Positions 8,840 through 17,023 of a DNA stretch of 64,000 nucleotides are shown one piece after another; position 1 is the first letter of the stretch; each line of letters starts with the position of its first letter. A model generated the notes under the pieces. It had not been told where the DNA came from. It was given only the letters and a program-made list of their open reading frames with translations, and made no database searches. The position numbers and the translations under genes are program-made. This DNA comes from HGM13006 sp964527315 (GTDB taxonomy: Bacteria > Bacillota > Clostridia > Oscillospirales > Oscillospiraceae): NCBI GenBank assembly GCA_964527315.1, contig CAZGOQ010000001.1, positions 1 through 64,000 on the forward strand. The letters are read 5' to 3'.

Positions 8840-10147
8840 CTAGCTTGCCGCAGCATCGGGCTCCAGCGAGACCTCTACCGCCGTATCGATCCCGCTGTCC
8901 ACAGGTTCGCTGATGGAAACCAGAACATTATAGCTTCCCATCGCCCCAACGTCTGAAAAGCCATCTACAATGATCTCCACCGGGACGCTGAACTGTCCCT
9001 TGGAGGAACCAAGGCTGGAGAGATCTGCCACAGCACGAATATCACTGGCGGAAATATTATCAATGGCCTCCATTTTCCCTCGGATCTTCACTTGCAGAGA
9101 CAGTGTCCCCAGTGTCGCCTTTAATGTCTCCGGCGCATTGGCCAATTCCAGATTGGTGACCCGGAAGGTTTTTTCCTTCAGATTTTTCAGTTCCACTGTC
9201 ACTTCCGCTTCACTGGCCGTCAGGTTTACCATGTCGTCGGGGATGACGATGTTATAGGTTCCCGTATAGGGGGTGCTGGTTTGAACCGTACTGAGATCGA
9301 TGGTTGTTACCGGAATGGAATTCAGCCTCTCCAAATCTTCTGCTGCACCCTTAATGATCACAGTAGAGGGCTCAATGGTAGTGATTGCGTGCTCCTCGGT
9401 GGCGCCTCCGCCTTCGATATATTTCACCGTCAGCGGCACTTCCTTGACCATATTGACTGCCATCATAACGCCGATTTTATCCACACTACAGTGGATATCG
9501 TCAGATGCCACCGGGTTATTCTCCTCGTCCATCAGCGTGTAAGAAAGGGTATCTGAAACAGTCTTGCTGAGATTGGTCCGTTCCAAAACCACCTGGGCGT
9601 AGCTGACAGATGCAACAATGTCCTGCGGCCCGCTGATCTCCAGCGAATCATATTCCAGTTCAATAGGCTCCTGCATATATCCCTCCGCTACGTCGCCCTG
9701 GAACACTGCCCGCACCTCAATTTCCTTGGTTGCAAGCATCTCCACCAAAACCGATATTTCATAGGTATTGCGGGATTCGATGGAAATATCATTGTCGCTG
9801 ACAGTTTCGGGCAGTTCTACCTCATACCGAAGGTTCCAGGAGCCAGGACCGGAGACGCTGGAAAGGTCTGCTGTGATCAGGATATTGGAGGAATTCAGCT
9901 TCAGCAGTTCCTGCCGCTTTCCGTGAAAGCGAAGGTCTACAGTCGCGTTTCGTCCCTCTGTCAAGGTCAGATTCCGGTCAGAAAACAGACCGTCCTCATT
10001 GACAAAGGACACCGGAATGTTTCGAACCCATTGGCTGTCCTCCGGTGTTACAGAGGTGACCACATAGATCCAGAGCCCTACCGCGATCACAACGGAGAGC
10101 AGCACAGATAAAATTTTATTCGTTTTCATGGCTGTCTTCATGGTCAC
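8840..10147 (-). CDS. cdaR: CdaR/YbbR-domain regulator of CdaA
   Basis: CdaR is a membrane-anchored extracytoplasmic protein that modulates the diadenylate cyclase CdaA. One N-terminal membrane helix (KILSVLLSVVIAVGLWIYVV) precedes several repeated YbbR domains, with repeated segments of the type VEVRAVFQGDVAEGY and VPLTVKYIEGG. The whole is about 435 residues. Two starts are possible: GTG at 10147 (AAAGGA seven bases upstream) or ATG at 10141; both overlap the end of cdaA. The conserved cdaA-cdaR pair supports the call. In many Firmicutes glmM follows; here an RseC-like gene follows instead. Confidence 0.92.
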   Translation of the reverse strand: MTMKTAMKTNKILSVLLSVVIAVGLWIYVVTSVTPEDSQWVRNIPVSFVNEDGLFSDRNLTLTEGRNATVDLRFHGKRQELLKLNSSNILITADLSSVSGPGSWNLRYEVELPETVSDNDISIESRNTYEISVLVEMLATKEIEVRAVFQGDVAEGYMQEPIELEYDSLEISGPQDIVASVSYAQVVLERTNLSKTVSDTLSYTLMDEENNPVASDDIHCSVDKIGVMMAVNMVKEVPLTVKYIEGGGATEEHAITTIEPSTVIIKGAAEDLERLNSIPVTTIDLSTVQTSTPYTGTYNIVIPDDMVNLTASEAEVTVELKNLKEKTFRVTNLELANAPETLKATLGTLSLQVKIRGKMEAIDNISASDIRAVADLSSLGSSKGQFSVPVEIIVDGFSDVGAMGSYNVLVSISEPVDSGIDTAVEVSLEPDAAAS

Positions 10148-11009
10148 CCTTATTTCCTTTCTTTCTATTGTGGATCATCTCAAGCATCCGATAATGCACC
10201 GGCTGTTTGACCTCCTCAACCAACTCCGCCCGAAGGATCTGCTCCAGATCCTCCGGTGTCAGATACCGTTTCAAAACGCCGCCGGAAACGCAGGAGATTA
10301 CGCCTGTCTCCTCGGAAACGACCACAACCACTGCATCGGAATGCTCTGAAATGCCGATTGCCGCCCGATGCCGCGTGCCAAGTTCCCGGCTCAGATTCGG
10401 ATTTTCCGTCAGGGGCAGCACACAGCCTGCTGCCGCTACACGGTCACTGCGAATGACCACAGCGCCATCGTGCAGGGCTGCTTTCGGGAAAAAGATATTT
10501 TTCAGCAATTCTGAGGAAACCGCTGCGTCTATGATCGTGCCGGTCTTAAAATATTCTTCCAGACTGCTCCTGCGTTCAAATACAATCAGTACGCCAATCT
10601 TCTGGCGCGCCATGCTCCGGCAGGCCGAAACGGTTTCCTCCACCGTCCGCTCGGTATCGCCTGTCTGCTGTCTCGGTACGAACAGGCCCTTAATGGAACT
10701 GCTGCCCAGCCGCTCCATGATTCGGCGAAGTTCCGGCTGAAAGACCACAACCAGTGCGATCAAGCTGATGTCGATGGTCCGGCTGATCAGGTAATTGAGC
10801 ACATTAAGTTTCAATACGTCCGAAAGATAACTGAGCAGCAGCAGCAAAACAACAGCCTTGACGATCTGCTTTGCCGTATGAGATTGCGACAAATTCAGAA
10901 GTTTATAAATGATATAGGCCACAATGGCAATATCCAGAATATCAAATGGGAAATTGATGATCGTGGCAAACTGCATAACTCTTTCCCACAGCATTTGTAT
11001 AGCGTTCAA
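10116..11009 (-). CDS. cdaA: Diadenylate cyclase CdaA (c-di-AMP synthase)
   Basis: CdaA makes c-di-AMP from two ATP at the membrane, controlling potassium/osmolyte balance and cell-wall homeostasis. Three N-terminal membrane helices (within about residues 15-90) precede the DAC domain, with the DGA motif (ALHDGAVVI) and RHR motif (GTRHRAAIG) that form the active site. I chose the TTG at 11009 because GGAGAG lies six bases upstream; the further upstream GTG at 11042 has no ribosome binding site. It overlaps cdaR, so the two are one transcription unit. Confidence 0.95.
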   Translation of the reverse strand: MNAIQMLWERVMQFATIINFPFDILDIAIVAYIIYKLLNLSQSHTAKQIVKAVVLLLLLSYLSDVLKLNVLNYLISRTIDISLIALVVVFQPELRRIMERLGSSSIKGLFVPRQQTGDTERTVEETVSACRSMARQKIGVLIVFERRSSLEEYFKTGTIIDAAVSSELLKNIFFPKAALHDGAVVIRSDRVAAAGCVLPLTENPNLSRELGTRHRAAIGISEHSDAVVVVVSEETGVISCVSGGVLKRYLTPEDLEQILRAELVEEVKQPVHYRMLEMIHNRKKGNKGDHEDSHENE

Positions 11010-11117
11010 CCCTATCTCTCCGTTTCCATGCGAATCTATCACTTGCAGGACGGTTGTTTTACGGCCGTATCCCGTCCAATGTCCATTTTAGGGGGTCTCA
11101 AATCGTTTTACATAATA

Positions 11118-11147
11118 ATTATAACAGAATCCTCCTGTAAATAGCAA
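11118..11147 (-). promoter_or_regulatory. Predicted cdaA promoter
   Basis: On the minus strand, TTGCTA (11142-11147) and TATAAT (11118-11123) are 18 bp apart. The start point would leave a leader of about 100 bases before cdaA. Confidence 0.55.
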
Positions 11148-11185
11148 GGCCGCCAGCGCATTTTTTTGCGGTTTTACAATCTGTT

Positions 11186-12298
11186 TCAACTGTTCATGGT
11201 TTCCTTCAGGCCAAAGACCAGCGTATCCAGATCCTTTTTTTGATTCATGGGGCCAACGCTGAGCCGAATGGTGCCCGTCTCAAGGGTTCCCGCCGTTTCA
11301 TGGGCAATGGGAGCACAGTGAAAACCTGACCGCAGAGCGATGTCCCATCCTCTGGCAAGGGCTTCTCCCACCACAATGCAGTCCTTTCCCTCCGTTACAA
11401 AGGAAAGGACGCCAGATTGCGGCTGTCCCGTATACAGCCTGATTCCCGGAATGTTTTGGAGCCGTTTGACCGCATATTGCAGCAGCGCTTGTTCCTGGTG
11501 CAAAATCTCTGTTTCCCCCAGCCGTCGTACACAGCGAAGTCCTGCCAAAAGTCCCGCCGCGCCGGGCATATTTTGCGTTCCCGCCTCCAGGCGGTCCGGC
11601 AGAAACTCCGGCATTTCCGGATCCCTGGAGACGCTGCCGGTTCCACCTTCCAGAACCGGATTGGCCTCATGATTGCAGAGCAGAAGCCCGGTTCCCTGCG
11701 GTCCCATCAACCCCTTGTGACCAGGCATAGCAATAAAGGCGGCTCCCAATGCGTTGAGACGGACAGGTAAACATCCGGCGCTCTGGGCCGCATCCAAAAC
11801 AAAGGGGATCCTCCGGGCGCGGCAGAGTTCCGCCACCTGCCGGATCGGCAAAATCCAGCCGAACACGTTGGAGACATGAGTCATAACACAGAGTGTTGTG
11901 TCCTTGGTCAGCAGTCTGTCAAAATCCGCAAGGAGCGCTTCATCATCAAACAACGCTCCTCTGGCGATCTGAATCTTCGCGCCGAGAGCATATAGGGGCC
12001 GCAGCACTGCGTTATGCTCCATCCCGGAGATCACCACCCGGTCCCCCTTCTTTGCCAGCGATTTGATGGCAATATTAAGGCCGTGGGTCGCGGATGTGGT
12101 AAGTACCACCTGCTCCTCCTGACAGTCAAACTGCCGGGCAGCTTCTATCCGCAGCTGAAACAGCACCTCCCCTGCTGCTTCCGCTGCCGATGCGCTTCCT
12201 CTGCCTGGGGAGGACAGGTGGCCAATGGCCCAGGATACTGCCCGCTCCACTGATTTTGGTTTGGGCAGGGAGGTCGCGCTGTTGTCCAGATAGATCAT
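11186..12298 (-). CDS. Cysteine desulfurase family protein (class V aminotransferase)
   Basis: This is a fold-type I PLP enzyme of the SufS/CsdB-like class. N-terminal MIYLDNSATSLPKP, VLDAAQSAG (Asp that holds the PLP ring) and MPGHKGLMGPQG (the Schiff-base Lys) are present; it is 370 residues. Family members remove sulfur (or selenium) from cysteine (or selenocysteine). The Cys-bearing loop near the C-terminus (RSGFHCAPIAH) resembles the SufS-type active-site loop. The ATG at 12298 overlaps the stop of the DUF3343 gene by four bases. That partner is a proposed S/Se carrier, which suggests that the pair mobilises sulfur or selenium (inference). Confidence 0.88.
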   Translation of the reverse strand: MIYLDNSATSLPKPKSVERAVSWAIGHLSSPGRGSASAAEAAGEVLFQLRIEAARQFDCQEEQVVLTTSATHGLNIAIKSLAKKGDRVVISGMEHNAVLRPLYALGAKIQIARGALFDDEALLADFDRLLTKDTTLCVMTHVSNVFGWILPIRQVAELCRARRIPFVLDAAQSAGCLPVRLNALGAAFIAMPGHKGLMGPQGTGLLLCNHEANPVLEGGTGSVSRDPEMPEFLPDRLEAGTQNMPGAAGLLAGLRCVRRLGETEILHQEQALLQYAVKRLQNIPGIRLYTGQPQSGVLSFVTEGKDCIVVGEALARGWDIALRSGFHCAPIAHETAGTLETGTIRLSVGPMNQKKDLDTLVFGLKETMNS

Positions 12299-12546
12299 AG
12301 AAAGACCTCCTTTCTCCCCTTGTCTGTGATCAGATAGCTTCTTTCATAGGGAATTTCCAGGCCGCGAAGCTGCATGGCTGCGGTTTCTGCTTCTGCCTGA
12401 CGAACCCATATTCCAAAGCCGCATCCTCTGGCAGACAGAGCAGCCGGCGTTTTGCCCAGCTTCGCCTGAATACCCGCCTGATTTAGTATTTTTGTGCCCT
12501 TTCGTGCCTGCGTTTGGGCGCGAAAGGTAAAAAATATCATGCTCAT
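12295..12546 (-). CDS. DUF3343 putative Se/S carrier protein
   Basis: This 83-residue protein matches DUF3343 in layout: an N-terminal beta strand (MIFFTFRAQTQA), a helix, a conserved CGFGIWV-type segment with one Cys (ARGCGFGIWV, about residue 42) and a C-terminal IPYERSYLI element. The family has been described as Se/S-carrier-like. The ATG at 12546 is decided by GGAGG seven bases upstream. Shine-Dalgarno and start codon both lie in a perfect 13 bp hairpin (see the feature at 12534). The gene overlaps the cysteine desulfurase gene by four bases, so the two products probably act together. Confidence 0.75.
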   Translation of the reverse strand: MSMIFFTFRAQTQARKGTKILNQAGIQAKLGKTPAALSARGCGFGIWVRQAEAETAAMQLRGLEIPYERSYLITDKGRKEVFL

Positions 12547-12571
12547 CGAATCGCCTCCATGAGCATGATAT
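12534..12571 (-). promoter_or_regulatory. Hairpin enclosing RBS and start codon of DUF3343 gene
   Basis: Perfect 13 bp arms (12534-12546 and 12559-12571) enclose a 12 base loop. On the minus strand the loop carries GGAGGCG and the 3' arm begins with the start codon ATGAGC. T runs flank both sides, so it also has the shape of a bidirectional terminator between ispF and this gene. Confidence 0.6.
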
Positions 12572-12596
12572 GTTTTTTTGGGAAAAAAGACACAGT

Positions 12597-13064
12597 TTAT
12601 GTCAAAAGACAGACACAGTGCGCTGCGATTCCCTCTCCTCTTCCGGTAAAACCCAGCGCTTCTTCCGTGGTCGCCTTGAGATTAATCTGATCCATGGAAA
12701 TTTCCATCGTCCCCGCCAGCGTCTCCCGCATAGATTCCAGATAGGGCATCAGCTTTGGTTTCTGGGCAATTACCGTTGCGTCCAGATTCCCAATCTCATA
12801 GCCCTCGCACCGTATCAACCGGCAGGCCTCCTTTAACAGCAGCTGGCTGTCGATATCGCGGTAGCGGTCGTCGGAATCCGGGAAATGGCGGCCGATATCC
12901 CCCAATGCGGCGGCGCCCAGTAAAGCGTCTATGACCGCGTGGGTCAGCACATCGGCGTCAGAATGCCCCCAAAGCCCCAATGGATGCGGAATCTCCACAC
13001 CGCCCAGAATCAACTTTCTGCCGGAAACAAGCCGGTGTGCATCGTATCCATGTCCAATTCGCAC
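12597..13064 (-). CDS. ispF: 2-C-methyl-D-erythritol 2,4-cyclodiphosphate synthase
   Basis: IspF forms the cyclic diphosphate of methylerythritol with loss of CMP, the fifth step of the MEP isoprenoid pathway; it is a cytosolic trimer. All hallmarks are visible in 155 residues: GHGYDAHRL (Asp and His zinc ligands), GWGHSDADVL-type GLWGHSDADVLTHA, DIGRHFPDSD, and the C-terminal TTEEALGFTGRGEGIAA. The start is a GTG at 13064 with GGGAGGGAG upstream. It lies 55 bases inside ispD in another frame. Confidence 0.97.
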   Translation of the reverse strand: MRIGHGYDAHRLVSGRKLILGGVEIPHPLGLWGHSDADVLTHAVIDALLGAAALGDIGRHFPDSDDRYRDIDSQLLLKEACRLIRCEGYEIGNLDATVIAQKPKLMPYLESMRETLAGTMEISMDQINLKATTEEALGFTGRGEGIAAHCVCLLT

Positions 13065-13786
13065 GGCTTCTCCCTCCCCTGAAGTACCATCTCCGCAATT
13101 TTCAGATCCAACGGTGTTGTAATTTTAATATTATCGGCTGCGCCCTCCGTCAAATGCACATGGACGCCCAAACCCTCCATGGCGCCGCAGTCATCTGTGT
13201 AGGGAAGCTTTTCCTTTTTTGCCCGCTGCCAGGCGGCAGCCAGCAGATCCCGGTCAAAGACCTGGGGCGTCTGAACGGCCCGAAGGGTGTCCCGGTCCGG
13301 GGTGCGCTCCACCCGTCCATCCTCTCCCACTACCTTAATGGTATCGGTCACCGGAATTGCAGGTGCGGCGGCATGGTAACTCAGGCCCAGATCCACGACC
13401 CGCTTAATCAGTTCCTCCGTCACCAGCGGTCTTGCACCGTCCTGTATGGCCACCAGAACGGTTTCCCTGCTGGTCACATCCAGGCCGGCCTGCACGGATT
13501 CCATCCGGCTGGCGCCGCCGGGAACTACCGCCCGAACCTTGGAAAAATCGTATTTCAGTACATATTCCTGCACCTGCCGCCGCTGATCCTTCCGCACTAC
13601 CACAACGATCTCATCAATGCACTTCGCCATCTCAAATGCCCGAATGGTATGTACGATTACCGGCTCACCGCAAAGTTCCGTCATAATTTTATCTACGCCA
13701 TTCATTCTGGTAGAACTGCCGGCAGCGACAATAACCGCAGTACAGTGAGTCCATCTTTTTTCCCGGTGCCAATCAAAAATTTTCAT
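13010..13786 (-). CDS. ispD: 2-C-methyl-D-erythritol 4-phosphate cytidylyltransferase
   Basis: IspD transfers CMP from CTP to methylerythritol 4-phosphate, the third MEP pathway step. The 258 residues include the nucleotide-binding VIVAAGSSTRMNG (about 17-29), GGASRMESVQAGL, IQDGARPLV, TDTIKVV, and RAVQTPQVF. The ATG at 13786 overlaps the upstream stop by four bases. The last 18 codons overlap the start of ispF; this C-terminal tail is therefore dictated by the conserved IspF N-terminus in another frame. In several bacteria IspD and IspF are fused, which fits the close coupling. Confidence 0.96.
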   Translation of the reverse strand: MKIFDWHREKRWTHCTAVIVAAGSSTRMNGVDKIMTELCGEPVIVHTIRAFEMAKCIDEIVVVVRKDQRRQVQEYVLKYDFSKVRAVVPGGASRMESVQAGLDVTSRETVLVAIQDGARPLVTEELIKRVVDLGLSYHAAAPAIPVTDTIKVVGEDGRVERTPDRDTLRAVQTPQVFDRDLLAAAWQRAKKEKLPYTDDCGAMEGLGVHVHLTEGAADNIKITTPLDLKIAEMVLQGREKPCELDMDTMHTGLFPAES

Positions 13787-15036
13787 GCGCTTTTCCCTGT
13801 CCTTTTCAGCTGCTCCAATGCAAGCAGGATCCCCAGCTTTCCTGATTCATAGGTAATGCCACCCTGCAGGTATGCCATATACGGCTCCCGCATGGGGCCG
13901 TCGGCGCTGAGTTCGATGGACGCACCCTGCACAAATGCTCCGGCTGCCATAATCACCTGATCGGTATATCCCGGCATGTTCCATGGTTCCGGCATCACAT
14001 GCGAATCCACCGGTGCTCCCATTTGAACGCCCCGGCAAAAGGCCCGCATTGGCGCCGGACTGCCGAATTGAATTGTTTGAACAATGTCTCCCCGCGGTTC
14101 CTTCATTCCCGGCGAGGTCTGATAGCCCAGATTCTCCATTGCGCCTGCGCAAAAAACCGCTGTTTTCAGCGCCTGCGCCGTCACATGCGGAGCCATGAAA
14201 AACCCCTGGTACAGCAGGCGGTTCACATCCTGTGTACAGCCGCATTCCCGCCCAATACCGGGACAGGTCAGCCGCATGGCGGCCGCTTCCACCAAATCTT
14301 CCCGGCCTACAATATAGCCGCCAGTGGGCGCGATTCCGCCCCCGGGATTTTTGATCAGGGAGCCGGCCATGATATCCGCGCCGACCTCTGTTGGCTCATG
14401 TTCCTCTACGAACTCCCCATAGCAGTTATCCACAAAAACCAGAATCTCCGGGTTTGCTGCCTTTGCGGCGGAGATGATCTCTCCAATCTCCTGCACTGTC
14501 AGCGCCTTCCGAATGGAATAGCCCCGGGACCGCTGAAGCATCAAAAGCTTTGCGCCCTTTTCCCGGACGGCAGCGCAAATGCCGCTCAGATCGGGCCGCA
14601 GCTTCTCGGTCATATCCACCTGCCGGTAATGGATTCCCAACTCCCGAAAGTTCCCTGGTGCATCCCCCGTGATTCCCAGAACATTTTGCAGCGTGTCATA
14701 GGGTGCGCCAAAGCCGGAGATCACCGTATCACCGGGCCGCAAAATTCCCTGCAGCGCGCAAGTGATGGTATGCGTGCCATTGACGAACTGGCTCCGTACC
14801 AGTCCCGCCGGGGTGCGGAACACTCTTGCAAAAATTTTGTCCAGCGTGTCTCTGCCCAGATCATCGTAACCGTAGCCGGTAGTTCCCACCAGATGCGCCG
14901 CGCTGACCCGATAATATTGAAAGGCCTCCAGCATCTTTTCCGCGTTTTGCTCCGCGACCCGGTCGATCTGTTCCAATATGGGCCTGGCCTGCTCTGTCAC
15001 CTGCCGGGATAAGGCCCTGATTTCCTCTGAGATCAT
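13783..15036 (-). CDS. Methionine gamma-lyase family PLP protein (YnbB-like)
   Basis: This is a PLP-dependent fold-type I enzyme of the family once called aluminium resistance protein (YnbB), 417 residues from the ATG at 15036 (GGAGGAG upstream). Recognisable parts are TTGYGYDDLGRDTLD near the N-terminus, SQFVNGTHTI, VFVDNCYGEF (PLP-ring Asp) and GSLIKNPGGGIAPTGGY, with the likely Schiff-base Lys in SLIKN. The physiological substrate is not established. It overlaps the upstream M42-like gene and the downstream ispD by four bases each, inside an operon led by murD. Confidence 0.88.
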   Translation of the reverse strand: MISEEIRALSRQVTEQARPILEQIDRVAEQNAEKMLEAFQYYRVSAAHLVGTTGYGYDDLGRDTLDKIFARVFRTPAGLVRSQFVNGTHTITCALQGILRPGDTVISGFGAPYDTLQNVLGITGDAPGNFRELGIHYRQVDMTEKLRPDLSGICAAVREKGAKLLMLQRSRGYSIRKALTVQEIGEIISAAKAANPEILVFVDNCYGEFVEEHEPTEVGADIMAGSLIKNPGGGIAPTGGYIVGREDLVEAAAMRLTCPGIGRECGCTQDVNRLLYQGFFMAPHVTAQALKTAVFCAGAMENLGYQTSPGMKEPRGDIVQTIQFGSPAPMRAFCRGVQMGAPVDSHVMPEPWNMPGYTDQVIMAAGAFVQGASIELSADGPMREPYMAYLQGGITYESGKLGILLALEQLKRTGKSA

Positions 15037-16010
15037 ATCTGCTCCTCCAAAAAGCCCATGAGGATTGGGCGCATCGCCTGAATATCCGAAAGAGATACGA
15101 TCTGGCCGGGCGCATCCGTCAGTTCCGCCGGGCACAACAGCCCGCCGATCCGGAGTCCCGTTCCCGTGCGCTGACAACTCTCACCGTCTCCCCTTCCGGA
15201 AAGCGACGCCCAAGCCTGAATGGAAATGTTTTTCCGGGCAGCGCTCTTTTTCAGCGCATTCTGTACTGTGTCATCATAAATGATCCCCTGATCCATGACC
15301 GGGATTACCGGGCCTTTTCCCAGCTGCGGCAGTGTCTCCCCGCTGTTTCCTGCGGCGCAGAGATCCAGAACCATCGCCACTCCGGAAAGACCGGCTGCAG
15401 CCGCCCGGGCACCTCTGGATCCAACATGGCGCTGGACAGTAAAAACCATGGTCACATCCAGCGGCAGGGATTCCCGCATTAAGGACAGCAGTACCCCTGC
15501 TGTAACGCTTCTGGACATGGCTTTACCATAGAGCCGACTTTCTCCCAATCCTCGAAGGGGCTCATCAAATACGCCGAACATACCCGGCTCCAAGCCATCG
15601 GCATTTCCCAGATCCAAATATAGATCCTCCTGCTTCGGCAGCTGATCCCGCTCTTCCTTGTCGGAAAGATGGATGGGCTTCATGCCAATGACGCCTCTTC
15701 TGCTGCACGGCCCGACCAGAACCGAATGGCCCAAAATCATGCGGAGTTTCGTGCTTCCCATCAGGCCGAACTTCCAAAACTCCTCTGTGTTCTGTTTGAC
15801 CATCAATCCCGGTTCATCCATATGCGCAAACAGGAATACCGGCTCTCGGGATGTCTTTTTGCCTTTGAGCGTCACAAACAGGTTCCCCAGCCGATCCTCC
15901 CGGACCTGACCGTCCAGCGTTTCCGCCTTGGCAATGATCTCCCTTCTGACCGCATTTTCGCAGCCGGAGGGCGCAAACAGGCCAGACAGCGCTTCAATCG
16001 TATTTCTCAT
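15033..16010 (-). CDS. M42 peptidase-like protein lacking catalytic residues
   Basis: The 325-residue protein aligns by eye with M42 aminopeptidases and with its neighbour at 16007-17023. It keeps the first metal-binding motif (AHMDEPGLMV, His63-Asp65) and an Asp in VLDLC (216). However, the bridging Asp motif (LDNR in the neighbour) reads MSRS (165-168), the catalytic QEE reads QRH (193-195), and the last His (RYMHTP in the neighbour) is absent (CPAELTD). It is therefore unlikely to be an active peptidase, and may serve as a regulatory subunit or bind other ligands (inference). GGAGAGG precedes the ATG at 16010. Confidence 0.75.
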   Translation of the reverse strand: MRNTIEALSGLFAPSGCENAVRREIIAKAETLDGQVREDRLGNLFVTLKGKKTSREPVFLFAHMDEPGLMVKQNTEEFWKFGLMGSTKLRMILGHSVLVGPCSRRGVIGMKPIHLSDKEERDQLPKQEDLYLDLGNADGLEPGMFGVFDEPLRGLGESRLYGKAMSRSVTAGVLLSLMRESLPLDVTMVFTVQRHVGSRGARAAAAGLSGVAMVLDLCAAGNSGETLPQLGKGPVIPVMDQGIIYDDTVQNALKKSAARKNISIQAWASLSGRGDGESCQRTGTGLRIGGLLCPAELTDAPGQIVSLSDIQAMRPILMGFLEEQI

Positions 16011-17023
16011 GGCTTCCTCTCCTGTTCCGCTTTCAAAAATGCCGCTGCCAGCCGGGCCGCAGCCTCAATGTCTCTTTGGTCCACAACCTCTATCGGCGTA
16101 TGCATATATCGCACCGGTACGGAAATCAGCGCCGATGGAATGCCCTCCCCGGCGATCTGGGTCTGCATGGAATTGGTTCCCGTCCCGTTTTCCATAATCT
16201 CCCTGCTGTGAAGAATCTGTTCCCGCTGAGCAATCTCGCAAAGCCGTTTGGACAGTCCATGGTCTAATACCGGGCTGAATCCCACCGCCACACCGCTGCC
16301 CAGCGGGAAGGTACGCTCCTTAGGGGAATCCGGGCTGTCGCCAAAGGTTACATCCGTTACAAGAGCCGCATCTGGTTGAAGCCGGAATGCAGCGGTCAAC
16401 GCGCCTGCGCCGCCGCACTCCTCCTGTACGCTGCCCAGAACCACCACGTTGATCGGAAGTTCCTCCTCCTTTGTCAGTTCCAATGCCCGCAGCAGCGCCG
16501 TAAAGCAGGCCCGGTTATCCAGGGATTTTCCAAAGATACGATCCCCCATCTGCCACGGCTCCGTCCCATAGGCCACACGGGTACCAGGGAGAATCTCCGA
16601 TGCCTGCTGCTGCGTCAATCCGCAGTCGATGCGCAAATCGTCGATAGGAATCGGCCGATCCCGCCCCGTCTCTTTCTTTTCGTAGGAGATGACGCCATAG
16701 CGGGGCGGGTTTGTCAGAACCATGACCAAACGCCCCGGCAACATTCTCGTGTCCACGCCGCCAACACTGCCGGAAATGGTCAATGCACCCTCCTTTTGAC
16801 CAGTGACCATCAGACCCACCTGATCCAGATGCGCGTCCAGCAATACGGTTTTTGCATTTTTCCGTCTGCTGAGACGGATCCCCACAAGATTTCCCAGTGC
16901 GTCGATCTCAGTCTTCTGTACCAAAGGAGTGAGCAGCTTTTGTGCTGTCAGGACCGCCTCCCGTTCATTCCCGGAAACGCCGTTGGCCCGGGAAAGTTCC
17001 ATCAGCACCTCCGCAATTTTCAT
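16007..17023 (-). CDS. M42 family glutamyl/general aminopeptidase
   Basis: This is a cytosolic dimetal aminopeptidase of the M42 (TET-like) family that trims peptides. The full ligand set is visible: DAHLDQVGLMV (His and Asp), GKSLDNRACF (bridging Asp), SVQEECGGAGA (catalytic Glu and metal Glu), LVTDVTFGD (Asp) and RYMHTPIEVVD (His). It is 338 residues from the ATG at 17023, which overlaps the murD stop (TGATG). It sits beside a degenerate paralogue. M42 enzymes form large dodecamers, so mixed complexes are conceivable (inference). Confidence 0.93.
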   Translation of the reverse strand: MKIAEVLMELSRANGVSGNEREAVLTAQKLLTPLVQKTEIDALGNLVGIRLSRRKNAKTVLLDAHLDQVGLMVTGQKEGALTISGSVGGVDTRMLPGRLVMVLTNPPRYGVISYEKKETGRDRPIPIDDLRIDCGLTQQQASEILPGTRVAYGTEPWQMGDRIFGKSLDNRACFTALLRALELTKEEELPINVVVLGSVQEECGGAGALTAAFRLQPDAALVTDVTFGDSPDSPKERTFPLGSGVAVGFSPVLDHGLSKRLCEIAQREQILHSREIMENGTGTNSMQTQIAGEGIPSALISVPVRYMHTPIEVVDQRDIEAAARLAAAFLKAEQERKP

